Source: an uncultured Pelagibacteraceae bacterium
GTDB taxonomy: Bacteria > Pseudomonadota > Alphaproteobacteria > Pelagibacterales > Pelagibacteraceae
NCBI GenBank assembly: GCA_913045275.1
Contig: CAJWPG010000002.1
Span: forward strand, 25,695 to 89,694
Length of the DNA: 64,000 bases
Direction: 5' to 3'
In this document: piece after piece, positions 38,512-49,097 of the stretch
How positions within the stretch are numbered: the first letter of the stretch is position 1
How the letters are laid out: every line of letters starts with the position of its first letter
Program-made: the position numbers and the translations under genes
Notes under the pieces: generated by a model
Told to the model about the DNA's origin: nothing
The model's input: only the letters and a program-made list of their open reading frames with translations
The model's database searches: none

Positions 38512-39495
38512 ATTAATTGTATCAGCAAAGTAAGTTATTATAGCGTTAGCTCCGGCTCTTTTAAATGACATTAATGATTCGATTATAGATTTTTCGTGAA
38601 TAATTTTTTTTTGTATTCCATTTTTTATTAAACTGTATTCACCTGATACTTGATAGGCTATTACAGGTATTTTAAAGTTATCTTTTACACTTCTAATAAT
38701 ATCTAAATATGGCATTCCAGGTTTAACAATAACCATGTCGGCACCTTCTTTTATATCCAATGAAACTTCTCTAAGAGATTCATTACAATTTCTGAAATCC
38801 ATTTGATAAGTTTTTTTGTCACCTTTTAAGACATTATTAGAGCCGACAGCCTCTCTAAAAGGTCCATAAAAATTCGAAGCATATTTAGCCGCGTAAGAAA
38901 TAATTTGAACATCTTTTAGGTTTTCTTTATCGAGTCTTTGCCTAATTCTTTTAATTCTTCCATCCATCATGTCAGAAGGAGCAATTACATCGCAACCCAT
39001 TTTGGCTTGCAGTAACGCTTGTTCAACTAATATATCTATAGTTTCATCATTTAAAATTTTTCTTTTTTTTAAAATACCATCATGACCATGTGAAGTATAT
39101 GGGTCTAAGGCCACATCACACATTATTCCTATTTCATTCTTATATCTTTTTTTAATATATCTAATTGCACGACAAACCAAATTATTTTCATTTAATGCTT
39201 CACTGCCAAGCACATCTTTTATATTTGGATTAGTATAAGGAAATAGCGCAACCATTGGAATTTTTCTTCTAATAGCTCTGTCGAGAATTCCTAACAACTT
39301 ATTTATTGAATATCTATAAATACCAGGCATTGACTTAATTGGAATTTTTTTATTAATTCCTTCTGTTAAAAAAATAGGCAATATAAGGTCATTGACAGTT
39401 AGATTTGTTTCTTGAACCAATCTTCTTATCCATTCACTTTTACGATTTCTTCTAAGCCTTAAATTTGGATATTTTCCAGTTATAATCATTCCCAA
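38494..39495 (-). CDS. hemB: Delta-aminolevulinic acid dehydratase (porphobilinogen synthase)
   Basis: Joins two 5-aminolevulinate molecules to porphobilinogen in heme synthesis. The two active-site lysines are in AAKYASNFYGPFREA and MVIVKPGMPYLD. The metal loop reads DVALDPYTSHGHDG, with aspartates where zinc enzymes have cysteines, so this is the Mg2+-type enzyme seen in many alphaproteobacteria. The length of 333 is normal. It is divergent from the oxygenase-like gene with a 65-bp, very AT-rich gap that likely contains both promoters. Confidence 0.97.
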   Translation of the reverse strand: MGMIITGKYPNLRLRRNRKSEWIRRLVQETNLTVNDLILPIFLTEGINKKIPIKSMPGIYRYSINKLLGILDRAIRRKIPMVALFPYTNPNIKDVLGSEALNENNLVCRAIRYIKKRYKNEIGIMCDVALDPYTSHGHDGILKKRKILNDETIDILVEQALLQAKMGCDVIAPSDMMDGRIKRIRQRLDKENLKDVQIISYAAKYASNFYGPFREAVGSNNVLKGDKKTYQMDFRNCNESLREVSLDIKEGADMVIVKPGMPYLDIIRSVKDNFKIPVIAYQVSGEYSLIKNGIQKKIIHEKSIIESLMSFKRAGANAIITYFADTINLDLFN

Positions 39496-39560
39496 TTAAC
39501 TATATATGCAACATTAGTTTTATATATAATAATATTATATATTGTATTTACAAAATTACT

Positions 39561-40145
39561 ATGTCTAGAGACTTTCACAAGATAGAAGATATTAAATTTG
39601 ATATTTTTAAGCTTCAGGAGGCTTTAAAAATTGTTCTTCAAAGAAAAAACTATGATGACGCATTAGGGACCAAATATATAGCAGGTATATCATTGAATCA
39701 AATACCAGGAAATCCGGAATCTATAAAAGGAGAAAATGTTAAAGGTATTTATTGGACTAAACCTGATAGTTCAGGAATAGAAAGAATTAGAGCAAAAAAA
39801 ATTGATGAAGCTGCATATACAGAGTTTGTTGAGGATTTAAATGATACTTATTTTAAAGAAGTATATGATGAACTTTCAAAAAGATTTAAACTTGGTCGAG
39901 TAAGAATATTGTTAAAAGAACCTAGGTCAACATTAAGCTGGCATAGAGATCCTGAGCCTAGGCTACACATCCCAATAATTACAAATCCAGGTTCTATAAT
40001 GGTAATTGAAGAAACAGCCAAACATCTTCCTGCAGATGGATCGGCTTGGATTACAAACAATGTAAAATACCACAACGCATTTAACGGCGGTGAAGAAAAT
40101 AGAGTGCATTTGGTAGCATGTGTTTTGGACTATAAATTTAATTGA
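39561..40145 (+). CDS. Aspartyl/asparaginyl beta-hydroxylase-like 2-oxoglutarate oxygenase
   Basis: 194-residue protein whose C-terminal half has the double-stranded beta-helix iron site: His128 and Asp130 in LSWHRDPEP, a downstream His171 in YHNAFNGG, and the 2-oxoglutarate-binding Arg181 in RVHLV. RLHIPIITNPG and a conserved W near 163 also fit the Asp/Asn hydroxylase family. These enzymes hydroxylate proteins or small molecules using O2; the substrate is unknown. The N-terminal half is less conserved. It sits between hemB (divergent) and rpiB with 22 bases to the latter. Confidence 0.75.
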   Translation: MSRDFHKIEDIKFDIFKLQEALKIVLQRKNYDDALGTKYIAGISLNQIPGNPESIKGENVKGIYWTKPDSSGIERIRAKKIDEAAYTEFVEDLNDTYFKEVYDELSKRFKLGRVRILLKEPRSTLSWHRDPEPRLHIPIITNPGSIMVIEETAKHLPADGSAWITNNVKYHNAFNGGEENRVHLVACVLDYKFN

Positions 40146-40167
40146 TTTTAGTTTATAAATTTTTAAA

Positions 40168-40593
40168 TTGAAAAAGATTTTTATTGCATCTGATCACGCG
40201 GGTTATAAATTAAAAGAATCTATTAAAATCTTCTTAGATAAAAAAAAAATTAAATACAGTGACTTGGGTCCCGAAGACGATGTAAAAGTTGACTATCCTG
40301 ATTATGCACACAAAGTTGCTAAAAAAGTTAAAACTAGTAAAAATAATGTTGGGATATTAGTTTGTGGGTCTGGTATAGGTATGAATATAACTGCAAACAG
40401 ACATAAAAATATACGCGCAGCTCAATGTTTTAATTTAAAATCTACAAAATTATCAAGATTGCATAACGATGCAAATATCATTACATTGGGATCAAGACTA
40501 TTAACAAAAAATAATTCTTTAAAATGTGTAAGTACTTTTTTAAATACTAAATTTGAATCTGGCAGGCACACAAAAAGAATTAAAAAAATATAA
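40168..40593 (+). CDS. rpiB: Ribose-5-phosphate isomerase B, TTG start
   Basis: Interconverts ribulose-5-phosphate and ribose-5-phosphate. SDHAGYKLKE (about residues 7-16) and GILVCGSGIGMNITANR with the catalytic cysteine (about 63-79) are diagnostic. The only start that keeps the N-terminal strand KKIFIASDH is TTG at 40168. The length of 141 is normal. glyA follows after 15 bases; rpiB-glyA is a common alphaproteobacterial pairing. Confidence 0.95.
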   Translation: MKKIFIASDHAGYKLKESIKIFLDKKKIKYSDLGPEDDVKVDYPDYAHKVAKKVKTSKNNVGILVCGSGIGMNITANRHKNIRAAQCFNLKSTKLSRLHNDANIITLGSRLLTKNNSLKCVSTFLNTKFESGRHTKRIKKI

Positions 40594-40608
40594 TTTTAAA
40601 AATAAAAT

Positions 40609-41919
40609 ATGTCAAATGAAAAAGATTATAAAAATTCAGAATATAAAAAATTTTTTGAAAAAAGTTTATTAGATATTGATCCGGAAATATTTAAAGCAAT
40701 TAATGAAGAATTGATAAGACAACAAAACCATATCGAATTAATAGCCTCTGAAAATATAGTATCTCAAGCTGTCTTGGAAGCCCAAGGATCAGTTTTAACA
40801 AATAAATACGCTGAGGGATATCCTGGAAAAAGATATTATAATGGATGTGAGCATGTCGATGTTGCTGAATCGTTAGCAATAGAACGTTTAAAAAAATTAT
40901 TTAATTGTAAGTTTGCAAATGCCCAACCTCATTCTGGAGCTCAAGCTAATGGAGCTGTATTTTTAGCTTTACTAAAACCCGGAGATACATTTATGGGAAT
41001 GAGTTTAAATTCTGGCGGTCACTTAACTCATGGTTTAAAAATTGCAATGTCTGGAAAATGGTTTAATGCAATTGGTTATGATGTTGATAAAGAATCAGAA
41101 CTTATTGATTATGAAAATGTTGAAAAACTTGCTCTTGAACATAAGCCTAAACTTATAATAGCCGGAGGTAGCGCATACTCTAGAGTAATAGATTTTAAAA
41201 AATTCAGAGAAATAGCTGATAAAGTTGGGGCATATCTTATGGTAGATATGGCTCATTTTTCTGGTTTGGTTGCTGGAAAAGGATATCCAAATCCATGCGA
41301 TCATGCTCATGTAGTTACTTCAACTACACATAAAGTTTTTAGAAGTGCTAGAGGAGGAATTATATTAACTAATCATGAAGATTTTTCTAAAAAAATTAAC
41401 ACTGCTGTTTTTCCAGGTTATCAAGGTGGCCCATTAATGCATATTATTGCTGCCAAAGCCGTTGGCTTTCATGAAGCTTTAAAACCTGACTTTAAAGAAT
41501 ATATAAAATCAGTATTAGCTAATGCCAAAATACTTTCTGAAACATTAATAAATAATGGTTTTAAAATTTATTCAGGAGGTACTGATACTCATTTAATGTT
41601 AGTAGATTTAAGGCCATTTAAAGTAAAAGGTAATTTAGCGGCTGAAAGTTTGTCAAAAGCAAATATTACATGTAATAAAAATGGAATTCCATTTGATGAT
41701 GAAAGTCCAATGATAACATCAGGAATAAGGCTAGGTTCTCAAGCTGCAACCACAAGAGGTTTTGGTCTAAATGAGTTTAAATTGGTTGGAGAATTAATAA
41801 CAAAAACAATTAAAGGGTTATCTGAAAACCCTAATGACAATAGTAAAATAGAGAATGAAGTCAAAAAAGAAGTAGTAGATTTATGTTCTAATTTTCCTAT
41901 ATATAAACATTTAAGATAA
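40609..41919 (+). CDS. glyA: Serine hydroxymethyltransferase
   Basis: PLP enzyme interconverting serine and glycine with tetrahydrofolate, the main one-carbon source. [11 protein letters not shown] near 42-52, [14 protein letters not shown] near 67-80, and the PLP lysine Lys242 in [14 protein letters not shown]. The last motif differs from the usual THKTLRGPRGG, though the lysine and GG are kept. The length of 436 is normal. It also connects to the glycine released by sarcosine oxidase. It is followed by nrdR after nine bases. Confidence 0.97.
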   Translation: MSNEKDYKNSEYKKFFEKSLLDIDPEIFKAINEELIRQQNHIELIASENIVSQAVLEAQGSVLTNKYAEGYPGKRYYNGCEHVDVAESLAIERLKKLFNCKFANAQPHSGAQANGAVFLALLKPGDTFMGMSLNSGGHLTHGLKIAMSGKWFNAIGYDVDKESELIDYENVEKLALEHKPKLIIAGGSAYSRVIDFKKFREIADKVGAYLMVDMAHFSGLVAGKGYPNPCDHAHVVTSTTHKVFRSARGGIILTNHEDFSKKINTAVFPGYQGGPLMHIIAAKAVGFHEALKPDFKEYIKSVLANAKILSETLINNGFKIYSGGTDTHLMLVDLRPFKVKGNLAAESLSKANITCNKNGIPFDDESPMITSGIRLGSQAATTRGFGLNEFKLVGELITKTIKGLSENPNDNSKIENEVKKEVVDLCSNFPIYKHLR

Positions 41920-41928
41920 GGAACATTT

Positions 41929-42387
41929 ATGATTTGCCCACATTGTAAAAAAGGAGAAACTTCTGTTGTAGACTCTCGTCCAACTGAAGACGGAACAACT
42001 ATAAGAAGAAGAAGACTTTGTATTTGTGGTCAAAGATTTACTACATTTGAAAGAGTTCAATTTAGAGAACTTGTAGTTGTTAAAAAAAATGGAAGAAAAT
42101 CTTCTTTTGACCGCGATAAATTATCAAAATCTATATATGTTGCGTTAAAGAAAAGACCTATTGACACAGAAACTGTTGAAAAATTTATTTCTAAAATCTC
42201 TAGATCTTTAGAAGAATTAGGTCAAAGTGAAATTTCATCAAATACAATTGGGACAATGGTAATGGAAGGTTTAAAAGCAATGGATCCAGTTGCTTATGTA
42301 CGATTTGCATCTGTATATAGAAATTTTAGAGAAGAGAAAGACTTTGTTCAATTTGTAGATAAGATTGATGTCTTTAAAAAAAGATAA
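41929..42387 (+). CDS. nrdR: Transcriptional repressor NrdR
   Basis: Represses ribonucleotide reductase genes by sensing ATP/dATP. The N-terminal zinc ribbon (CPHC at 3-6, CICG near 32-35) and an ATP-cone domain ([16 protein letters not shown] from about residue 50) fill the 152-residue protein. It sits between glyA and ribD, the classic location. It overlaps ribD by 20 bases. Confidence 0.97.
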   Translation: MICPHCKKGETSVVDSRPTEDGTTIRRRRLCICGQRFTTFERVQFRELVVVKKNGRKSSFDRDKLSKSIYVALKKRPIDTETVEKFISKISRSLEELGQSEISSNTIGTMVMEGLKAMDPVAYVRFASVYRNFREEKDFVQFVDKIDVFKKR

Positions 42388-43468
42388 ATTTAATTCATTT
42401 GATAAAAAATATATGAGATTTGCTATTAATTTAGCAAAAAATCAAAATGGATTAACGGGAACAAACCCTTCAGTAGGGTGTGTTATTGTAAAGAATAAAA
42501 AAATAATATCATATGGTGTAACTAATTTAAATGGAAGACCTCATGCCGAGACAATAGCTTTAAATAAAAATAAAAATAAAAATTCAGGCTCTTCTATTTA
42601 TTTAACTCTAGAACCCTGTTCTCACTATGGAAAAACTCCTCCATGTACAAAAACAATTATTAAAACAAAAGTTAAAAATGTTTATTATTCAATAGAAGAT
42701 CCTGATTTAAAATGTTTTGGCAAATCAAAAAAAATTCTAAAATCAAAAAACATTACTACTAAATCTGGATTATTAAGAAATAAAGTTAAAAAATTATATA
42801 AAAACTATGACTATATTAAAAAAAATAAATTGCCTTATGTTGTAGGCAAACTTGCTTGTTCATCAAACTTATTTATTTTAAAAAATAACAAATTTATTAC
42901 CAATGAACATTCTAGAAAAGTTGGACATCTATTAAGATATAAATATCAAGGAATTTTAACATCATATAAAACAATAAATAGAGATAATCCTAAATTAAAT
43001 TGCAGAATTAAAGGTTTAGAAAATTTTTCACCTGTTAAATTAATTATAGATAAAAATTTAAAAATTAATATGGACAGTTATATAGTTAAAAATTCAACTA
43101 AATACAATACTGTAATTTTTCATAATTCTAAAAATAAAAAAAAATTAAATAATTTAAAATATTATAAAATAAATTTAGTATATTTAGATATTAACAAATA
43201 CGGTTATATAAATTTTAAAAAAATTTTTAGCAAAATATACGATATGGGTGTTCACAATTTGCTTATAGAGAGTGGTAAAACTTTAACAAACAATATTTTA
43301 AACGAAAAATTGTTTAATGAATTTTACTTATTTAAAAGCAGTAAAAATATAAATAATAAAAATGCTATCAACGTAGAAAATATTAACAAAAACTTAGATA
43401 AATTTTTTAAATATAATAAAAAAATTAATACATATCTAGATAAAGACTCATTAATACATTATTACTAA
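42368..43468 (+). CDS. ribD: Bifunctional riboflavin deaminase/reductase RibD
   Basis: Deaminates and then reduces the pyrimidine intermediate of riboflavin synthesis. The deaminase zinc site is PHAETIALN with [13 protein letters not shown], and the reductase domain begins near residue 150 ([11 protein letters not shown]). The reductase half is lysine/asparagine-rich and diverged but complete. ATG 42368 is chosen over a TTG one codon upstream. The length of 366 is normal. It overlaps the nrdR end by 20 bases. Confidence 0.94.
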   Translation: MSLKKDKFNSFDKKYMRFAINLAKNQNGLTGTNPSVGCVIVKNKKIISYGVTNLNGRPHAETIALNKNKNKNSGSSIYLTLEPCSHYGKTPPCTKTIIKTKVKNVYYSIEDPDLKCFGKSKKILKSKNITTKSGLLRNKVKKLYKNYDYIKKNKLPYVVGKLACSSNLFILKNNKFITNEHSRKVGHLLRYKYQGILTSYKTINRDNPKLNCRIKGLENFSPVKLIIDKNLKINMDSYIVKNSTKYNTVIFHNSKNKKKLNNLKYYKINLVYLDINKYGYINFKKIFSKIYDMGVHNLLIESGKTLTNNILNEKLFNEFYLFKSSKNINNKNAINVENINKNLDKFFKYNKKINTYLDKDSLIHYY

Positions 43469-43472
43469 AAAA

Positions 43473-44066
43473 ATGTTTAATGGTATTATATTTCATAAGG
43501 GAAAAGTTAGCAAAATACAAAAACGCACAAAAGGAATTAATCTTTTCTTAAAATCAAATATTAAGCTTTCAAAAAAAGATTTAGGTGTTTCCATTTCTTG
43601 TGATGGCGTATGTTTAACACTAATTTCTTGTAGCAAAAATATATTTGAATTTTATTTATCTAACGAAACACTAAAAAAAACTAAATTCAAATATGTTAAA
43701 ATTAATGATGAAATTAATCTAGAATTACCACTTAAATTTGGTCAGAATATTTCAGGACATGTCTGCCAGGGGCACGTGGATACTATTTGCAAAGTAAATA
43801 ATGTAAAAAAAATCGATAAATCATATGTTTTTGAATTTATAATTCCAAAAAAATTTAAAAAATATTTGGTACAAAAAGCATCAATTTTAATTAATGGTGT
43901 TTCATTAACTATTTCAAAAATAAAAAATGTTAACTTTGAAATATGGACAATACCATATACATTAAAAATGACCAATCTTTCAAAACTTAAAAAAAATGAT
44001 TTAGTAAATATTGAAATCGATATTTTATCTAAATATGTAAGAAAATTTTTCAATGAAAAAAAATAA
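43473..44066 (+). CDS. ribE: Riboflavin synthase subunit alpha
   Basis: Dismutates two lumazines to riboflavin. Two lumazine-binding repeats are seen: FNGIIFHKGKVSKI and GVSISCDGVCLTLI in the first, HVCQGHVDTICKV and ASILINGVSLTISKI in the second. The length of 197 is normal. It lies in the ribD-ribE-ribBX-ribH run and overlaps the ribBX start by 14 bases. Confidence 0.95.
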   Translation: MFNGIIFHKGKVSKIQKRTKGINLFLKSNIKLSKKDLGVSISCDGVCLTLISCSKNIFEFYLSNETLKKTKFKYVKINDEINLELPLKFGQNISGHVCQGHVDTICKVNNVKKIDKSYVFEFIIPKKFKKYLVQKASILINGVSLTISKIKNVNFEIWTIPYTLKMTNLSKLKKNDLVNIEIDILSKYVRKFFNEKK

Positions 44067-45156
44067 ATACAGCTCAATAGAAAGTATCATCTCAATTTCA
44101 AAAAAAGGAGGAATGTATATATTGGTTGATGATGAAAATCGCGAAAATGAAGGTGACTTAGTTTTTTCTGCATCCGATGTAAATTCACAAAAAATTAACT
44201 TCATGGCAAAACATGGTAGAGGATTAATTTGCTTAACATTAAATTCAAGTCAATCAAAAAAGCTTGGATTAAACTACATGGCACCAGTTAATCAATCAAG
44301 AAACCAAACTGCATTTACAATTTCAATTGAAGCTAAAAAAGGAATTTCTACCGGAATATCTGCTAAAGATAGAGCTAGAACAATTAAAATTGCTACAAAA
44401 AGAAACGCAAATAAAAAAGACATAGTTTCCCCAGGTCATGTTTTTCCAATAATTTCAAAAGATGGAGGAGTATTGGTTAGAGCCGGTCACACTGAAGCAT
44501 CTATTGATATTGCTAAATTATCAAAAAAAATTCCTGCAGCTGTTATTTGCGAAATTATGAATGAAGATGGAACTATGGCAAAGGGAGATGATTTATTTAA
44601 ATTTTCAAAAAAACATAGGTTAAAAATAGCAAAAATTGAAGATTTAATTTCTTATAGATTAAAAATAGAAAAATTAATTAAATTAAAAAAAACTTCTCAA
44701 ATTAAAGTTCAAGAGCAGATATATAAGATTATGATTTTTGAAAATCTATTAGATGGCTCAGAACATTTCGCTCTAATTAAAGGCAAAATTAAAAAAGGAA
44801 TTATTCCTCGCTTACGAGTTATTTCATCTAATGTAGTAGAAAACTATCTAATAAATCAAAAACTACCCAATTCTTTTAATAAAACATTAAGATATTTTAA
44901 AAAATTTAATAATTGTGTTCTAATTTTTATAAGAGATCCTAATTTACAATCTGTAACACAAACTCTAAAGCAATATAAAAGTAATGAATTTTATAAAAAA
45001 GGACATGATAAGTTGATTAAAAATTATGGTATTGGTGCTCAAATAATTAAATCGTTAAAAATAAAAAATATGATATTGGTTACAAGTTCTAAAAAAAAAG
45101 TAGTAGGTTTAGATGGATATGGAATTAAAATAACAAAACAAGAAATAATAAAGTAA
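44053..45156 (+). CDS. ribB: 3,4-Dihydroxy-2-butanone 4-phosphate synthase with degenerate GTP cyclohydrolase II domain (RibBX)
   Basis: The N-terminal RibB domain (about 1-205) carries the acidic active-site loop DDENRENEGDL, the GRGLICL motif, and RAGHTEAS. The C-terminal half (about 210-367) resembles GTP cyclohydrolase II (RibA) in order and ends with GLDGYGIKI, but the region that should hold the zinc-binding Cys-x10-Cys-x-Cys and catalytic residues has no cysteines at all. I infer it makes the C4 unit only, and that GTP cyclohydrolase activity comes from another gene. Such RibBX forms are known in Proteobacteria. It abuts ribH. Confidence 0.92.
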   Translation: MKKNKYSSIESIISISKKGGMYILVDDENRENEGDLVFSASDVNSQKINFMAKHGRGLICLTLNSSQSKKLGLNYMAPVNQSRNQTAFTISIEAKKGISTGISAKDRARTIKIATKRNANKKDIVSPGHVFPIISKDGGVLVRAGHTEASIDIAKLSKKIPAAVICEIMNEDGTMAKGDDLFKFSKKHRLKIAKIEDLISYRLKIEKLIKLKKTSQIKVQEQIYKIMIFENLLDGSEHFALIKGKIKKGIIPRLRVISSNVVENYLINQKLPNSFNKTLRYFKKFNNCVLIFIRDPNLQSVTQTLKQYKSNEFYKKGHDKLIKNYGIGAQIIKSLKIKNMILVTSSKKKVVGLDGYGIKITKQEIIK

Positions 45157-45543
45157 ATGAAAAAAAAAATTTTAATAATTATTGCTGATTATTATAAAGA
45201 TATTTCCTCTGGCCTCATGAAAAGTGCAAAAAAAGAAATTAAGCATTCTTTTAATATTAAAACTATACGTGTTCCTGGTGTTTTTGAAATACCAGTAACT
45301 ATTTCTAAAAACATTAAAAAATTTAATGGATTTATAGCTCTTGGCTGTGTCATTAAAGGCAAAACTCCTCATTTCGATTTTATTTCTAAAGCAACTACTG
45401 ACTCTATAATGAAACTTTCTGTAGATAATAAGAAGCCTATAGGAAATGGTATAATAACATGCTTGAATATGAAACAGGCCATTAATAGAAAGAAGAAGGG
45501 TAGAGAAGCTTCTAGAGCCGTAATATCTGTTTTATCTCAATAA
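45157..45543 (+). CDS. ribH: 6,7-Dimethyl-8-ribityllumazine synthase
   Basis: Forms the lumazine precursor of riboflavin. The substrate-binding VPGVFEIPV (about 39-47), GCVIKGKTPHFDF with the catalytic histidine (about 67-79), and the late KKGREASRAVISVL are present. At 128 residues it is shorter than the usual 140-160, mainly at the N-terminus, which begins directly in the first beta strand. It follows ribBX with no gap and precedes nusB by one base. Confidence 0.95.
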   Translation: MKKKILIIIADYYKDISSGLMKSAKKEIKHSFNIKTIRVPGVFEIPVTISKNIKKFNGFIALGCVIKGKTPHFDFISKATTDSIMKLSVDNKKPIGNGIITCLNMKQAINRKKKGREASRAVISVLSQ

Positions 45544-45544
45544 A

Positions 45545-45949
45545 ATGACACTACAATATAGTTCAAAAAATAATCCAAGAGTAATAATTATTCAAAAACT
45601 TTATGGTAAATATTTTAATAAAGAGGAAGATTTAATATTTCCCAAACACAGATTTAAAAAATTTATCAAAGATGTCGTAAATGGTACTGTAGAGCGTAAT
45701 GAGGTTATAAATGAAGAAATAATAAAACACCTTCATGCAGATTTAAATATGAAAAATTTAGATAAAGTTTTTCAAGTTATTATTAAAAGTGCAATTTTTG
45801 AATTTTTATATAAGCCAAAAACTTCAATTAATATAATTATTAAAGAGTATCTAAATGCTTCTAATTTTTTTATTGATGAATCTCAGACTAAATATTTGAA
45901 TGCATTATTAGACAAAATTTCAAAAAAAATCAGAATTTCTAATGGATGA
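45545..45949 (+). CDS. nusB: Transcription antitermination factor NusB
   Basis: All-helical factor that binds boxA with NusE for rRNA antitermination. PRVIIIQKLYGKYFN at the N-terminus and the later LDKVFQVIIKSAIFEFLY match the family, over 134 residues. It lies behind ribH, its usual position. It overlaps thiL by eight bases. Confidence 0.9.
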   Translation: MTLQYSSKNNPRVIIIQKLYGKYFNKEEDLIFPKHRFKKFIKDVVNGTVERNEVINEEIIKHLHADLNMKNLDKVFQVIIKSAIFEFLYKPKTSINIIIKEYLNASNFFIDESQTKYLNALLDKISKKIRISNG

Positions 45950-46901
45950 GTTTGAATTAATTAAAAATTATTTCCGAAAACTTACTACAAAAAATCCTGG
46001 AGCTTTAAATTTAAACGATGATGTTTTCTTTGATAAAAAATACAAAATAGTTTTATCAATTGATACTTATAATGAGGGAGTACATTATGTAAATTTTAAA
46101 AATCCTGAATTAGTAATAAAAAAAGTTATTAGATCATCAATTTCAGACTTGATCTGCAAAGGTGTAAAACCCAAGTATTTTTTACTTTCCGCTACTGGTA
46201 ATAAGAAACATTTCAACAAAAAAAATCTTAAATTAATTTCAAAATCAATTAACGAAGAACAAAAAAAATATAATATTTTGTTATCTGGAGGTGATACTTC
46301 TGTCTCTAAAATATCTTCATTTACAGTTGTCTCATTAGGCATATCTAAAAAAATTGTCAGAAGAAATAATGTTAAAAAGTATGATGATATATATGTGACT
46401 GGAAATTTAGGTGATAGTTTTATTGGTTTAAGTATTCTAAAAAAAAAAATAAATATTAACAATAAATTTAATAATTATTTTATAAGAAAATATTTTCTTC
46501 CAGATTTGCCTATTATATTGCATAAATATTTAATCAAAATTGCTAATTCATCCATTGATATTTCAGATGGTTTGTTTGCTGATTTAAATAAACTGATAAA
46601 TAATCAAAAAATTGGATATCTTATATATCTAGATAAAATTCCATTATCTAAAAATTTAAATAACTATTTAAAAAAGAATCATAAAGAATCATTAAACTTC
46701 ATTTCGAAAGGAGACGATTATCAGGTATTATTTACTTCATCTAAAAAAAATAGATCTTATATCAAGAGATTGGCAAAAAGAATCAATCTTAAAATTACTA
46801 AAATCGGAACTACTACGAATATATATAAACAAAGAAAAATTATTAGTCATAAAAGTCATTTAAAATCTCTAATTTACCAAGGTTATTCACATAAATTTTA
46901 A
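45942..46901 (+). CDS. thiL: Thiamine-monophosphate kinase
   Basis: Phosphorylates thiamine monophosphate to the active diphosphate. NLNDDVFF and VLSIDTYNEGVHY (about residues 24-50), SGGDTS and the metal-binding SIDISDGLFADL near 205-216 are diagnostic. The length of 319 is normal. It is the last gene of the glyA-to-thiL run. Confidence 0.94.
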   Translation: MDEFELIKNYFRKLTTKNPGALNLNDDVFFDKKYKIVLSIDTYNEGVHYVNFKNPELVIKKVIRSSISDLICKGVKPKYFLLSATGNKKHFNKKNLKLISKSINEEQKKYNILLSGGDTSVSKISSFTVVSLGISKKIVRRNNVKKYDDIYVTGNLGDSFIGLSILKKKININNKFNNYFIRKYFLPDLPIILHKYLIKIANSSIDISDGLFADLNKLINNQKIGYLIYLDKIPLSKNLNNYLKKNHKESLNFISKGDDYQVLFTSSKKNRSYIKRLAKRINLKITKIGTTTNIYKQRKIISHKSHLKSLIYQGYSHKF

Positions 46902-46981
46902 AAAGTTAAATATTGCCTTTTACGTTTTTTTTTGTAATGTCCGCACTTTAAAATTAAATAAAACATTATTTTAAGGATTCT

Positions 46982-49087
46982 ATGAACGCTTCAATTGAAA
47001 CTATTTTATATTACACAATATTTGCTGGGTTATTATCAATCATTTATGGATATGTTACTGGTTCTAATATTATTAAATCAAGTCCAGGAAACAATAAAAT
47101 GCAAGAAATTGCATCTGCTATTCAAATTGGAGCTAAAGCTTATTTAAATAGACAATATAAAACAATAGCAATAGTTGGAATTGTAGTTTTAGTTATTATT
47201 ATTTTTGCATTTAGTTTCTTGGTTGGATTAGGTTATTTAATAGGAGCTACTTTATCCGGTATCGCTGGATATGTTGGTATGCTTGTTTCTGTTCAAGCTA
47301 ATGTAAGAACAGCAGAAGCTTCTAGAAAAGGACTTGCTAACGGTTTATCTATTGCTTTTAAATCTGGAGCAATTACAGGTATGTTGGTTGCTGGATTAGC
47401 ATTATTAGCTATAGCAGTTTATTATTTTATTTTACTTAAGATGGAGATTGACGAGCGAGAAATAGTTAATGCTTTAGTTGCTTTAGGTTTTGGAGCATCT
47501 TTGATTTCTATATTTGCCAGATTAGGCGGTGGAATTTTTACTAAAGGAGCTGATGTAGGAGCTGATTTGGTAGGAAAAGTTGAAGCCGGTATACCAGAAG
47601 ATGACCCAAGAAATCCAGCGGTAATAGCTGATAATGTTGGAGATAACGTTGGTGACTGTGCAGGTATGGCTGCAGATCTATTTGAAACTTATGCTGTAAC
47701 TATTGTTGCTACAATGGTTCTTTCTTCAATTTTTTTTCATGGTGATATAAATATGATGGTTTATCCTTTAACTATTGGTGGCGCTTGTATACTTACTTCA
47801 ATTATTGGAACATTTTTTGTTAAATTAGGAAATTCAAAAAATGTGATGAATGCTTTATATAAAGGTTTTATTGCTACAGCTGTTTTATCATTAGTAATTT
47901 TATATCCAGTTACCGATTATGTTATTGGTTTTGAAACTAATTACATTGTTGGAGAAAATAATTTTAATGGTAAGAGTTTGTATTTTTGTGGTGTTATTGG
48001 ATTGGTTATTACAGGTTTACTTATATGGGTGACTGAATATTATACAGGAACAAGTTACAGACCAGTTAAAAGTATTGCCGCATCTTCTACTACTGGACAT
48101 GGAACAAATGTTATCCAAGGTCTTGCTGTTTCAATGGAAGCTACTGCCATACCCGCTTTAATTATTGTAGCCGGTATATTAATAACTAATTATATTGCAG
48201 GTTTATTTGGAATTGCTATTGCAGTAACAACTATGCTTGCGCTTGCTGGCATGGTAATTGCATTAGATGCTTATGGACCGGTTACTGATAATGCTGGCGG
48301 AATAGCCGAAATGTCAAATTTACCAAAAAATGTTAGAAAAACTACAGACGCATTAGATGCTGTGGGAAACACAACCAAAGCAGTTACAAAAGGTTATGCT
48401 ATTGGATCAGCAGGATTGGGAGCATTAGTTTTATTTGCAGCATATACAGAAGATATAAAATATTTTTCTACGGAAGTTGGATCTAAATTGGAGGGTATTG
48501 TTGTAACTTTTGATTTATCAAATCCTTTTGTGGTAGTAGGTCTATTAATTGGAGGTATGTTGCCTTATCTGTTTGGTTCTATGGGCATGCAAGCTGTTGG
48601 TAGAGCTGGAGGAGCAGTAGTTGTTGAAGTTAGAAGACAATTCAAAAAAATACCTGGAATTATGAAACGAAAAGCGAAACCTGATTATGGTAAACTTGTT
48701 GATTTATTAACCAAAGCTGCAATTAAAGAAATGATAGTTCCTTCTTTATTACCTGTTCTTTCACCAATTGTTTTATATATAATTATATTACCTATAGGTG
48801 GTCAAGTTGCAGCACTTTCATCATTAGGTGCTATGCTATTAGGTGTTATTGTAACAGGTTTATTTGTAGCAGTATCAATGACAGCTGGTGGTGGTGCTTG
48901 GGATAATGCAAAAAAATATATTGAAGATGGAAAATTTGGCGGGAAAGGTTCTGATGCGCACAAAGCGGCAGTTACCGGCGATACTGTTGGTGACCCTTAT
49001 AAAGATACCGCGGGACCAGCTATAAACCCAATGATTAAAATTACAAATATTGTTGCACTATTATTGTTAGCTGTAATAGCTGGATAA
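46982..49087 (+). CDS. hppA: Membrane-bound proton-translocating pyrophosphatase
   Basis: Couples hydrolysis of pyrophosphate to proton export across the inner membrane, conserving energy. The pyrophosphate-binding [11 protein letters not shown] with [20 protein letters not shown] (about residues 195-225) and about 16 hydrophobic helices over 701 residues are typical. The segment [15 protein letters not shown] near residue 460 has lysine at the position that marks K+-independent enzymes. AAGGA precedes the ATG. It is preceded by an 80-bp gap after thiL that should hold its promoter. Confidence 0.97.
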   Translation: MNASIETILYYTIFAGLLSIIYGYVTGSNIIKSSPGNNKMQEIASAIQIGAKAYLNRQYKTIAIVGIVVLVIIIFAFSFLVGLGYLIGATLSGIAGYVGMLVSVQANVRTAEASRKGLANGLSIAFKSGAITGMLVAGLALLAIAVYYFILLKMEIDEREIVNALVALGFGASLISIFARLGGGIFTKGADVGADLVGKVEAGIPEDDPRNPAVIADNVGDNVGDCAGMAADLFETYAVTIVATMVLSSIFFHGDINMMVYPLTIGGACILTSIIGTFFVKLGNSKNVMNALYKGFIATAVLSLVILYPVTDYVIGFETNYIVGENNFNGKSLYFCGVIGLVITGLLIWVTEYYTGTSYRPVKSIAASSTTGHGTNVIQGLAVSMEATAIPALIIVAGILITNYIAGLFGIAIAVTTMLALAGMVIALDAYGPVTDNAGGIAEMSNLPKNVRKTTDALDAVGNTTKAVTKGYAIGSAGLGALVLFAAYTEDIKYFSTEVGSKLEGIVVTFDLSNPFVVVGLLIGGMLPYLFGSMGMQAVGRAGGAVVVEVRRQFKKIPGIMKRKAKPDYGKLVDLLTKAAIKEMIVPSLLPVLSPIVLYIIILPIGGQVAALSSLGAMLLGVIVTGLFVAVSMTAGGGAWDNAKKYIEDGKFGGKGSDAHKAAVTGDTVGDPYKDTAGPAINPMIKITNIVALLLLAVIAG

Positions 49088-49097
49088 AATTAATTTG

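Noticed and set aside
46902..46981. Terminator or riboswitch ahead of hppA
   Set aside because: The 80-bp gap has T-runs but no stable stem-loop, and nothing beyond a ribosome-binding site could be supported.
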